Shown: in pieces, positions 1 through 5,418 of the stretch | Layout: each line of letters begins with the position of its first letter | Position numbering within the stretch: the stretch's first letter is position 1 | NCBI GenBank assembly: GCA_026418755.1 | Contig: JAOAAR010000148.1 | Location: 1-5,509, forward strand | DNA length: 5,509 bases | Direction: 5' to 3' | Source of the DNA: Planctomycetota bacterium | GTDB lineage: Bacteria; Planctomycetota; SKW154 | The notes under the pieces: model-generated | Databases searched by the model: none | The model's input: the letters and a program-made list of their open reading frames with translations, nothing else | What the model was told of the DNA's origin: nothing | Position numbers and translations under genes: made by a program

Positions 1-282
1 ATGCTACCCTGCGGATTCTCTATCCACTCCGCAGTCGCCACCTCCTCTTTCCTCCTCCTCACCACCGGAACCACCAGCGCCATAAGCCATCTCCTCCTCC
101 ACCTCTCACACCCCCAAAACTACGGCTCTTTCCCCTTCACCCCCTTCATCCTCCTTATGCCCCCAGCAATCCTCGGCGCCCAAATCGGCGCCTGGAAACT
201 GAAAAATATCCGCGCACCTTTCCTACGCATCCTCTTCGCATCCACACTCCTCCTTATCGCCGCACGCCTCATCCTCTCCTAA
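1..282 (+). CDS. TSUP (TauE/SafE-type) membrane transporter, C-terminal part
   Basis: The last 93 codons of an integral membrane protein, ending at TAA 280-282. The motif SAVATSS near residues 10-16, the following His (about residue 30), a conserved ILGAQIGAW (about 58-66) and the ending LRILFASTLLLIAARLIL match one half-repeat of the TSUP family (sulfite/organosulfonate exporter TauE/SafE-like; substrates vary and cannot be assigned). Three hydrophobic segments are visible, at about 11-31, 44-63 and 73-92. The ATG at position 1 is probably an internal Met: the family is normally about 240-270 aa with two such halves, so most of the gene should lie to the left of the window. The coding strand is very rich in C, with codons such as CTC, ATC and ACC, unlike the cas genes. 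It ends 11 bp before the CRISPR repeat. There is no functional link to CRISPR; it is a flanking chromosomal gene. Confidence 0.75.
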   Translation: MLPCGFSIHSAVATSSFLLLTTGTTSAISHLLLHLSHPQNYGSFPFTPFILLMPPAILGAQIGAWKLKNIRAPFLRILFASTLLLIAARLILS

Positions 283-293
283 CCACCACCCTC

Positions 294-329
294 ACTAAGG
301 CTTGACAGAAATCGCCGCTCAGGTATAAT
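294..329 (+). CRISPR. Single 36-nt CRISPR direct repeat, no spacers seen
   Basis: I recognised this repeat by comparing it with the tracrRNA anti-repeat at 4864-4899. The reverse complement of that segment agrees with 294-329 at 31 of 36 positions, and the last 20 positions are identical. As RNA, two of the five differences become G-U wobbles, leaving three mismatches (repeat positions 4, 9 and 16). The length of 36 nt and the TATAAT ending fit II-C repeats such as that of Geobacillus Cas9. The sense of pairing means crRNA would be transcribed rightward, toward cas2. No second copy occurs anywhere in the window: to the left is the TSUP gene (stop at 282), and to the right 50 bp separate it from the cas2 stop. 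It is therefore a solitary repeat, not an array. The boundaries are inferred from the pairing, because there is no second copy to define them. Confidence 0.8.
302..329 (+). promoter_or_regulatory. Repeat-embedded sigma-70 promoter
   Basis: A perfect TTGACA (302-307) and a perfect TATAAT (324-329), 16 bp apart, both inside the CRISPR repeat. Transcription would start about 7-8 nt downstream, near A337. In an array this falls inside the spacer and would leave a guide of about 22-24 nt. In Neisseria type II-C arrays each repeat is known to carry an extended -10 promoter that makes crRNAs individually. Here the TG of an extended -10 is absent, but a full -35 box is present instead. Confidence 0.75.
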
Positions 330-337
330 ACGCCCCA

Positions 338-366
338 CATAACCCCCGTGTTCACGGGGGATTATG
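338..366. other. 29-nt near-perfect dyad / hairpin between repeat and cas2
   Basis: The arms CCCCCGTG (343-350) and CACGGGGG (353-360) are perfectly complementary around TT, and the stem extends with CATAA (338-342) against TTATG (362-366), with one bulged A at 361. It lies between convergent transcription units: TSUP/CRISPR rightward and the cas operon leftward. It could therefore act as a bidirectional terminator, but no good T-tract follows on either strand (ATTATGTTTC to the right, TTATGTGG to the left). Alternatives are a protein-binding operator or a structural element of the array flank. The structure is plain; the function is unknown. Confidence 0.6.
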
Positions 367-379
367 TTTCACTCCGCTC

Positions 380-724
380 CTAAAAAAGCATAAGTTGAGG
401 GGGTGGAGTCTCAGTCGGCTTGCGTTTTTTTCCGAAGAAGACCTCCATCTTGCCGAATTGTCTGTCAGTGACAGAGAGAAGTCGGACTTCGCCTTCAGGC
501 GGCAGTACTTCTCTTACATGGTTGCGGTAGATTTTTGAAGCCTCTTCGGAGGGACAATATCGTGCGTAGACAGAAAACTGGAGCATAGTGAAACCTTCGG
601 CGAGGAGCGCTTTCCTGAAGCGAGCGTATTCTTTCCTACCTTTCGGAGTATCAACAGGAAGGTCAAACATAGCGAACAGCCACATACCTTTATACTCTGA
701 AAGAGGGACTCTCGAATAAGCCAT
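380..724 (-). CDS. cas2: CRISPR-associated Cas2 (type II)
   Basis: A 114-aa protein of the Cas2 family, which forms the dimer bridging two Cas1 dimers in the spacer-integration complex. The hallmark beta-strand MWLFAMFDLP (residues 14-23) carries the conserved Asp21. It is followed by RKEYARFRKALLAEGFTMLQFSVYARYC, then LPPEGEVRLLSVTDRQFGKMEVFFGKK and a tail ending QLMLF, all typical of type II-C Cas2. I chose the ATG at 722-724, which gives the usual length; the in-frame TTG further upstream (778) would add 18 residues read from inside cas1. The gene starts 1 nt after the cas1 stop (TGA-T-ATG), so translation is probably coupled. Only a weak GGA-type ribosome site precedes it. The stop is TAG at 380-382. 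It is the last gene of the cas operon, and the lone CRISPR repeat lies 50 bp beyond it. Confidence 0.95.
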   Translation of the reverse strand: MAYSRVPLSEYKGMWLFAMFDLPVDTPKGRKEYARFRKALLAEGFTMLQFSVYARYCPSEEASKIYRNHVREVLPPEGEVRLLSVTDRQFGKMEVFFGKKRKPTETPPPQLMLF

Positions 725-725
725 A

Positions 726-1619
726 TCAGAGTTCCGGAAAGACGAGTTTATCGGTTTCACCTGCGAATGCTTTGACAAGTGATGTTACCGTTCGGAAGGC
801 GATGTCGAATAGTGAGCGTTGCTCTCCTTCGATAGTGAAGCGTCGGAGAAGAGGTTGAATAAGAGCGGATTTTATTTCACGGTTGAGGGGGCAGTCTGCC
901 TTACCTTCTTGGACGAGTTGGACGACTATTTCGTCAACGATAGGGCGGAAAGGTTCCATTATGTCATCAGCAAGGCAGAAGGGGTTATAGCGATTGTGGT
1001 GATGTAGACCGAGGGAGGGGTGGAGTCCAGCGGCGCAGATGGCACGCGCAATAATAGCGCGCAGAACCGCATAGCCGTAATTAAGAAATACATTCTGACC
1101 CTCGACGGAATCATAGTCGCGCTGAAACTCCGAGTCTTGAAAAATCATTGCCCAGTATTTACGGGATGCGCGTGCCTCAATGTTCGTCTTGTCTCCCGAT
1201 TTGACAAGAGGAATGAGAGCAGAAAGCCCGCCGTCATCCGAGTAGAGTTTTTTAAGAAGGTTAGCCTGAGAGCGAACTTTGGCGCGGACAATTTGTTGCC
1301 AAAGGCGTTTTTTGAGCGGCAAGGGTGCGGATGCTTGCTGAGCAAACCTTTCGGTCTGGAGGAAGTTAGCAGAGAGAGGAAGCATCATAGCAGAAGGGAG
1401 ATGTTTCTCGTTACATACAATCAAGACGGCACCGGCGGATGCGACTCCTGCAAGGACAGAGTGAGTGTAAGTAACTTGAGGATTTGAGACGAGCAAAACT
1501 GCAAGTTCTGCAAGAGGTAGAGTAACTTCTTCTTCCTCGTTCCTCCTAATGACGAGGAGCGAGTTACGGAAAGAGAGATGAACCGCCTCTTCAGACAGGT
1601 CAATGATATGTTCAGTCAT
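726..1619 (-). CDS. cas1: CRISPR-associated integrase Cas1 (type II)
   Basis: A 297-aa Cas1, the metal-dependent integrase that inserts new spacers at the leader end of the array. An N-terminal beta-sandwich (about 1-85, starting HIIDLSEEAVHLSFRNSLLVI) precedes the helical catalytic domain. The expected metal ligands are present: Glu148 in NIEARASRKYW, a His at 206 in GLHHHN and Glu222 in DIMEPFRPIVD. The LHHHNRYNPF...MEPFRP arrangement is typical of type II Cas1. I chose the ATG at 1617-1619 over an in-frame TTG at 1655 because GGAGGTG (1630-1636, 10 nt upstream) precedes it and the protein then begins with the conserved beta-strand. It overlaps the end of cas9 by 8 nt and ends 1 nt before cas2, so the three genes form one translationally coupled operon. 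The length is normal and no active-site residue is lost. Confidence 0.96.
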   Translation of the reverse strand: MTEHIIDLSEEAVHLSFRNSLLVIRRNEEEEVTLPLAELAVLLVSNPQVTYTHSVLAGVASAGAVLIVCNEKHLPSAMMLPLSANFLQTERFAQQASAPLPLKKRLWQQIVRAKVRSQANLLKKLYSDDGGLSALIPLVKSGDKTNIEARASRKYWAMIFQDSEFQRDYDSVEGQNVFLNYGYAVLRAIIARAICAAGLHPSLGLHHHNRYNPFCLADDIMEPFRPIVDEIVVQLVQEGKADCPLNREIKSALIQPLLRRFTIEGEQRSLFDIAFRTVTSLVKAFAGETDKLVFPEL

Positions 1620-4600
1620 TTGCGTTGCGCACCTCCCCCAGTGGCGTGACAACAACTTTCTGACACTCCATCTCTCGTAGCGTGTCCAAGCGCGCTGTTC
1701 TACCTCTCTTCAATGTCGGAATATTCTTGTCAGGTCTTGCGTCGTTGATGTGCTTAAAAACTATCTGCTTGGACTGGGGAACGGTCGTTACTCTATATAG
1801 TCCCTCTCCCATATATGGTTTATCCCCTTTCAAATATATGATTTCACCTTTAGCAAGTGAGAAAATGAATTTTTTATCAGGACCGTGGTCGCGTTTTACG
1901 ATAGGCTCACCCTTTCTTAAGCGTCGCATCGCTTCAAAACGGGAAACCACCTCGCCGTCCCATATGGTTCGCCCTTTCCTGTCTTTTGTCTCGTAGATTT
2001 CTATGTGGTGGTTTTCCTTTGATGTAACCCATCGTTCATAAGGCGTACCTCTTGCAAGAGGAAACAACTCTTCTTGGACTCTGGCTTTTATTCGAACGCA
2101 ATGAATCGGAATCTTTCTTCCGTCTTTTGTTCTAAGATGAGGATGGTTAGCACGGTCAGAAAACGCTTTCTCGGGGTCATTCAAATTCAGTTCTTCGAGT
2201 TTTCTCTTTACGCACTCCTTAACTTTGGGGTCAATGATTTGGTCAACCTCTTTATCGGTAAGTTTCCTCAGAGGTTTGCGGACACAGAAGTAAGTATTGC
2301 CATTTTCGTCTTTATTTCTTCCATAAAAAGTCTCCTCGTGTAAAGGACCTTGGACTTTTTTGGAAACTCGATGCGAGACAACGATTGATTCAATAGATTT
2401 GCGAACATTATCTAAGAAGTCTTGAGATGGATAAGAGATTCTGGGAGCATGTCTGCGGAAAGAAGACCTGGATGCGTCGCTTAAAGATTTGATTACACCA
2501 GGAGTGGTAAGCGCAATGACTACTGCGTCAATTGCGTGTTGCCGGTAATCATCGCGTAATTTCTGAGAACCGCCAAGGATAGAGTTAAGGTTCCAGGCAT
2601 TGCGAAGAATGGCTGTGACTTGTCCGCGAGTCGCCTGGACTCTGCGTTTCCCGTTCTGGTCAACACCAGGCTGGTCAGGTCTGCATCCGTAAAGAAGCCC
2701 AAGATATTTGGTGGCGAGTTTAGATGCATAGCGAGTGTCGTTCAGTTGACGAGATATGAAGTCGTCGAGAGATTCAAGCGATTCAAGTTTGAATTTTTTA
2801 AGTTTCTCAGGTTCGAAGTTTTTAACACGCCTGAGAATCTCCTCCCACCGTTGAGCATTTGAAGAGAACGCTTCGAATGGGGTACGATTACTTTTTTCAG
2901 AGTTACACTTTCTACAAGAGACAGTCTTGTTCATAAATGAGTTATCGAAGGAACGATGAAATGGGATAATATGTTCGACATCAACCGCAGGAAGGTCACC
3001 GAAAAGAGAAGAGAGAGAAAACCTGGCGCCGCAATACGGACAGGCAAAACCACACTCTTCTGCAAGAAGATATTTTTCTATATCATCTCGCGAAGGGTCC
3101 TGAATTCCTGCTTCAGAGGCTATTTTTTCAGCCGCATCTTTACGGCGCTTTTCGTTTTGACGGTTCTTCTTGGAGATAGCTTCGCGCTCCTTTCTGCCCT
3201 TTTTAAGGTCACGAGCGAGTTCAATCCGAATTGTTTCAGGTTTACCATATTTCTTTGTTATAGCGTTGACGACCCTGCGTAATTCAGTGAGAGCCCGAGA
3301 GACCGCAGGATTGGTAATATGCTGAATGACTTTATTAAGAGGAGGAAGTTCATCAACAGGAGAAGGAACAGGACGGTTAGGATACGCCCTTTGAATCGCC
3401 TCCTCAACAGACAATCCTTGTTCAAGATACGGAATGAGTTTCTCAAGCGCACGGCGGGAAAAAGAACAATACCTTTCTTCAAGAGAAAGTTCTCCAAATT
3501 TCTGGGCGGATTCTTCGTCGAGTTTCCAATAGTTTATCCCTCGACGCTTGAGCGCCTCTTCTTTTCTAAAAGAACGGACATCGTCAACGATTCGATTCTT
3601 CTCTTCTTCGGAAAATGAGTCCCAGCGCTCACCAAAAATTTCACGAAGTCTCGCTGCCGTCTTGTTCCCAACAAACCTCTTCTCTCCGCCTCGCCCAGCC
3701 TTAAACGAGCATCCCCCAGAGGAGACTCCTATTATCTTTAATGCCTTTTCAAACGCAACCTCCTCTTCCGTTTCGAGAGCGTTGATTAAGTTCTGGCGTT
3801 CTTCGCGCGTCAATTTTCTCTCCTTTCCGTCCGAGGTTATGAGACGAGCGTTATTGACCTGTTGAAGAAGACGAAACCGCTGATAAAGAAGCGATGCCAC
3901 AGGCGCGCTTTTACGACGCGGCTCGAGTTCACAATTTTTTATAAGATGCTTCTGAGATTTCAAAGGACGCTGATAGAATATAGCATACCAGACTCGCCTT
4001 TTTAACTCCTCAGTCAGAACATCAGGATAGTGTTTTGCTTGTTCAGCCCAGATTTTCTCAAACTCATCCTCATACATCTTGCGCGATGTATAGCGGTTAC
4101 GGATGCGCTCCTCTGCCGGGTCGAGTGTCAAAAAATACTCCCCCAGTGTCCGTGCGTTTGCCTGATTCATCTGCTCTTGAAGTCTACCTATACCCTTTTT
4201 AACTTCACCTTCTTCTTTTTTTCGTGTCGACCTGCGATTACTCAGAAATCCTCGGCGCTGCGCAAGATGATAAAGAGCCCGCCCCAATTCGTAAAACTCG
4301 AGTTTATCGGAGAGAGCCTTCTTGCGAAGTAAATATGGAAGCAGATGTGAGGCTCGATACCTCTCCTCTTCCGATATCTCTTCTATATGGCGTTGATAAA
4401 TCTGCTTGTCGAGTTCGTTAAGAAGTCTATGACGGTCTTGGGAAGTCTGGGTACCACTCGTCGGCAACAGTTTCGCTTCCTGAAGAAGTGAAAAGAGTTT
4501 CTTCAAGCGATATGCGCGCCGCCAATTCTGCCTTCTTTGAAGACGGGCTTCTCGTCGACTTATAGAGCGAGAAGCCTCTTTGCCAGATTCGATATCACCT

Positions 4601-4746
4601 TCCATCCCTGCTTCGAAAGAGCGTACTCCAGTTTGAATGCCATCTGTGAACCCTCCGTTCTGGTCCATCGCAAGTACAGCCCAACCAAGAGAATTACTGC
4701 CTAAGTCAATCCCGAGAATATACTTGCTGTCTGAGGAATTACCCAT
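1612..4746 (-). CDS. cas9: RNA-guided DNA endonuclease Cas9, type II-C
   Basis: A 1044-aa Cas9, within the usual compact II-C range. In order: RuvC-I with Asp14 (ILGIDLGSNSLGW); Arg-rich bridge helix about 57-82; alpha-helical REC lobe about 83-465, including HLAQRRGFLSNRRS at 160-173; RuvC-II with Glu509 (IRIELARDL); HNH about 540-640 with Glu591-His592, Asn606 and Asn615; RuvC-III with His737 and Asp740 (QHAIDAVV); then WED and PAM-interacting regions about 790-1044. All nuclease residues are present. Cys569/Cys572 (CPYC) and Cys611/Cys614 (CRKC) bracket the HNH core and should bind zinc, as described for Actinomyces naeslundii Cas9. I chose the ATG at 4744-4746 because AGGAG stands 8 nt upstream; the longer reading frame starts with TTG at 4773 and would translate through that ribosome site. 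There is no csn2 or cas4. The PAM cannot be read from the sequence. Confidence 0.97.
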   Translation of the reverse strand: MGNSSDSKYILGIDLGSNSLGWAVLAMDQNGGFTDGIQTGVRSFEAGMEGDIESGKEASRSISRREARLQRRQNWRRAYRLKKLFSLLQEAKLLPTSGTQTSQDRHRLLNELDKQIYQRHIEEISEEERYRASHLLPYLLRKKALSDKLEFYELGRALYHLAQRRGFLSNRRSTRKKEEGEVKKGIGRLQEQMNQANARTLGEYFLTLDPAEERIRNRYTSRKMYEDEFEKIWAEQAKHYPDVLTEELKRRVWYAIFYQRPLKSQKHLIKNCELEPRRKSAPVASLLYQRFRLLQQVNNARLITSDGKERKLTREERQNLINALETEEEVAFEKALKIIGVSSGGCSFKAGRGGEKRFVGNKTAARLREIFGERWDSFSEEEKNRIVDDVRSFRKEEALKRRGINYWKLDEESAQKFGELSLEERYCSFSRRALEKLIPYLEQGLSVEEAIQRAYPNRPVPSPVDELPPLNKVIQHITNPAVSRALTELRRVVNAITKKYGKPETIRIELARDLKKGRKEREAISKKNRQNEKRRKDAAEKIASEAGIQDPSRDDIEKYLLAEECGFACPYCGARFSLSSLFGDLPAVDVEHIIPFHRSFDNSFMNKTVSCRKCNSEKSNRTPFEAFSSNAQRWEEILRRVKNFEPEKLKKFKLESLESLDDFISRQLNDTRYASKLATKYLGLLYGCRPDQPGVDQNGKRRVQATRGQVTAILRNAWNLNSILGGSQKLRDDYRQHAIDAVVIALTTPGVIKSLSDASRSSFRRHAPRISYPSQDFLDNVRKSIESIVVSHRVSKKVQGPLHEETFYGRNKDENGNTYFCVRKPLRKLTDKEVDQIIDPKVKECVKRKLEELNLNDPEKAFSDRANHPHLRTKDGRKIPIHCVRIKARVQEELFPLARGTPYERWVTSKENHHIEIYETKDRKGRTIWDGEVVSRFEAMRRLRKGEPIVKRDHGPDKKFIFSLAKGEIIYLKGDKPYMGEGLYRVTTVPQSKQIVFKHINDARPDKNIPTLKRGRTARLDTLREMECQKVVVTPLGEVRNAND
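1630..1636 (-). promoter_or_regulatory. Ribosome binding site of cas1
   Basis: GGAGGTG on the minus strand, 10 nt before the cas1 ATG, lying within the last codons of cas9 (they encode GEVR). It decides the cas1 start in favour of 1619 rather than the in-frame TTG at 1655. Confidence 0.7.
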
Positions 4747-4754
4747 ATCAAATT

Positions 4755-4759
4755 CTCCT
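4755..4759 (-). promoter_or_regulatory. Ribosome binding site of cas9
   Basis: AGGAG on the minus strand, 8 nt before the ATG at 4744-4746. It supports the 1044-aa Cas9 start over the nine-codon-longer TTG start. Confidence 0.8.
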
Positions 4760-4779
4760 AACAGAAGAAGCAAAAAAGG

Positions 4780-4807
4780 ATTATAAAACTTCTAATGTAT
4801 TTTTCAA
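4780..4807 (-). promoter_or_regulatory. Probable cas9-cas1-cas2 operon promoter
   Basis: On the minus strand, TTGAAA (4802-4807) is followed after 16 bp by TATAAT (4780-4785). Transcription would start near 4773, giving a leader of about 27 nt that contains the AGGAG site. This is the closest and strongest-looking promoter for the cas operon. It lies downstream of the tracrRNA promoter, so the two units are divergent. Confidence 0.65.
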
Positions 4808-4826
4808 CTTTCGGACATAAAAGGAC

Positions 4827-4855
4827 TTGACAGACGGGGATTAAAAGATTATAAT
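4827..4855 (+). promoter_or_regulatory. tracrRNA promoter
   Basis: TTGACA (4827-4832) and TATAAT (4850-4855), both perfect, are separated by the optimal 17 bp. The predicted start at about 4861-4864 coincides with the first base of the anti-repeat, so the anti-repeat lies at the very 5' end of the RNA. Confidence 0.85.
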
Positions 4856-4863
4856 TAAAGTGT

Positions 4864-4891
4864 ATTATACCTGAGCGGCGATTGCTGTTAT
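4864..4891 (-). promoter_or_regulatory. Promoter-like sequence inside the anti-repeat, facing cas9
   Basis: Read on the minus strand, the anti-repeat keeps the repeat's TATAAT (4864-4869) and, 16 bp upstream, ATAACA (4886-4891), a 4/6 match to TTGACA. It could start cas operon mRNA near 4857. Its -10 box lies in the first bases of tracrRNA, and the tracrRNA -10 lies just past its own start, so the two would interfere. It may be only a by-product of anti-repeat complementarity. Confidence 0.4.
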
Positions 4892-4940
4892 GTCTCAGTA
4901 ATGGCTTTCGCACGTAAGTGATGCTCTACGGAGCGTGCTG

Positions 4941-4968
4941 TGAACGGCTTCAAAGCCGTTCATTTTTT
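4941..4968 (+). terminator. Rho-independent terminator of tracrRNA
   Basis: A 9-bp perfect stem, TGAACGGCT (4941-4949) with AGCCGTTCA (4954-4962), closed by a TCAA loop and followed by six T (4963-4968). It is strong in the rightward direction. The T-run read on the other strand supplies the last two Lys codons (AAA AAA) of lptE, and the lptE stop codon lies in the descending stem arm. No T-run follows in the leftward direction, so lptE transcripts may not stop here. Confidence 0.93.
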
Positions 4969-5418
4969 GGCATCAGAAAAAGAAGTAAGTATCTCAAGAA
5001 CAATAGACTGAGCAAGGCGCGTGAGCGCACGACTCTTCGCAGCCTCAAGAGAAATACCAGACTCCGTATCATAGCGCTCAAGAGCCTCAAGCGTGCGCCT
5101 GTGCGACTCCGCAGGAGAACGGAAAATAACAACCGTAACCTGAACATAAAAATCTCCCACCGTCGGAGATTTCTCCTCCTCGTAAACAGGAATTCCTCTG
5201 CATCTCTCAACAGTGACTTGAATCTCAACTCCAGTAGAAGAAAGAGAAAAACCAGGCGACTTGCGAATCTCAGCAACAAGAAGACGATGCAACTCCATCT
5301 CCACCCCACGGTACTCCGTCTTGTTGACAGGAACTACCAGATGAATCTTCCGATGAAAAGGATTTCCCAAATGGTATCCGCAACCGAACAGTAAAAAGAC
5401 CATCAGAAAAAATCTCAT
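4960..5418 (-). CDS. lptE: LptE-like LPS-assembly lipoprotein
   Basis: A 152-aa predicted outer-membrane lipoprotein. The N-terminus MRFFLMVFLLFGCGYHLG is a short lipoprotein signal with lipobox LLFGC; Cys13 would be the lipidated first residue of the mature protein, facing the periplasm. The CGYHL start, followed by an IHLVVPVNKTEYRGVEMELHRLLVAEI segment, is the usual beginning of LptE (family LptE/RlpB), which plugs the LptD barrel and helps deliver lipopolysaccharide to the outer surface. The remainder has alternating beta-strands and a C-terminal helix, but sequence conservation in this family is low, so the assignment rests mainly on the N-terminus and length. The ATG overlaps the stop of the upstream TPR-like gene (ATGA), suggesting an operon. 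The 3' end overlaps the tracrRNA terminator in the opposite direction. Confidence 0.75.
   Translation of the reverse strand: MRFFLMVFLLFGCGYHLGNPFHRKIHLVVPVNKTEYRGVEMELHRLLVAEIRKSPGFSLSSTGVEIQVTVERCRGIPVYEEEKSPTVGDFYVQVTVVIFRSPAESHRRTLEALERYDTESGISLEAAKSRALTRLAQSIVLEILTSFSDAKK

Larger units (their letters stand above)
4862..4968 (+). ncRNA. tracrRNA of the type II-C system
   Basis: A predicted RNA of about 107 nt that pairs with the repeat part of crRNA, is bound by Cas9 and, with RNase III in many systems, directs crRNA maturation. Bases 4864-4899 form a 36-nt anti-repeat pairing with the repeat at 294-329 over its whole length (31 Watson-Crick pairs, 2 G-U, 3 mismatches). Next come a short hairpin CAC-GUAA-GUG (4911-4920, GNRA-type loop) and a hairpin AUGCUC-UACG-GAGCGU (4921-4936, UNCG-type loop, one G-U pair). 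An alternative long stem, GCACG (4910-4914) with CGUGC (4934-4938), is possible. The terminator hairpin ends the RNA. It is transcribed opposite to cas9 and converges on lptE. The 5' and 3' ends are inferred from promoter and terminator; a segment GGCTTTC just after the anti-repeat resembles the corresponding part of Geobacillus Cas9 tracrRNA. Confidence 0.9.

Noticed and set aside
264..329. A natural guide made of the TSUP 3' end joined to the repeat
   Set aside because: Its guide part would be TSUP coding sequence matching only its own locus next to the repeat; nothing else in the window pairs with it, and no promoter for such an RNA is seen.
338..366. A second CRISPR array of type I-E based on the hairpin
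   Set aside because: Only one copy exists and no type I cas gene is present, so it is kept as an unexplained dyad only.
330..379. A spacer plus a second, degenerate repeat between 329 and cas2
   Set aside because: The bases from about 360 onward, where a next repeat would start after a 30-nt spacer, do not resemble the repeat at 294-329.
819..1487. Plus-strand open frames opposite cas1
   Set aside because: They resemble no known family and run antisense to a well-conserved Cas1 frame; shadows of the real gene. The same holds for the plus-strand frames opposite cas9.
4747..4773. Nine-codon N-terminal extension of Cas9 from a TTG
   Set aside because: It would translate through the AGGAG site that serves the ATG at 4746, and the predicted operon transcript starts at about 4773, leaving no leader for a TTG start.
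4918..5394. A 158-codon plus-strand open frame rich in Arg, Asn and Leu opposite lptE
   Set aside because: It is low-complexity, has no recognisable fold, begins inside the tracrRNA and is fully antisense to lptE, whose lipobox and start overlap with the upstream gene are convincing.
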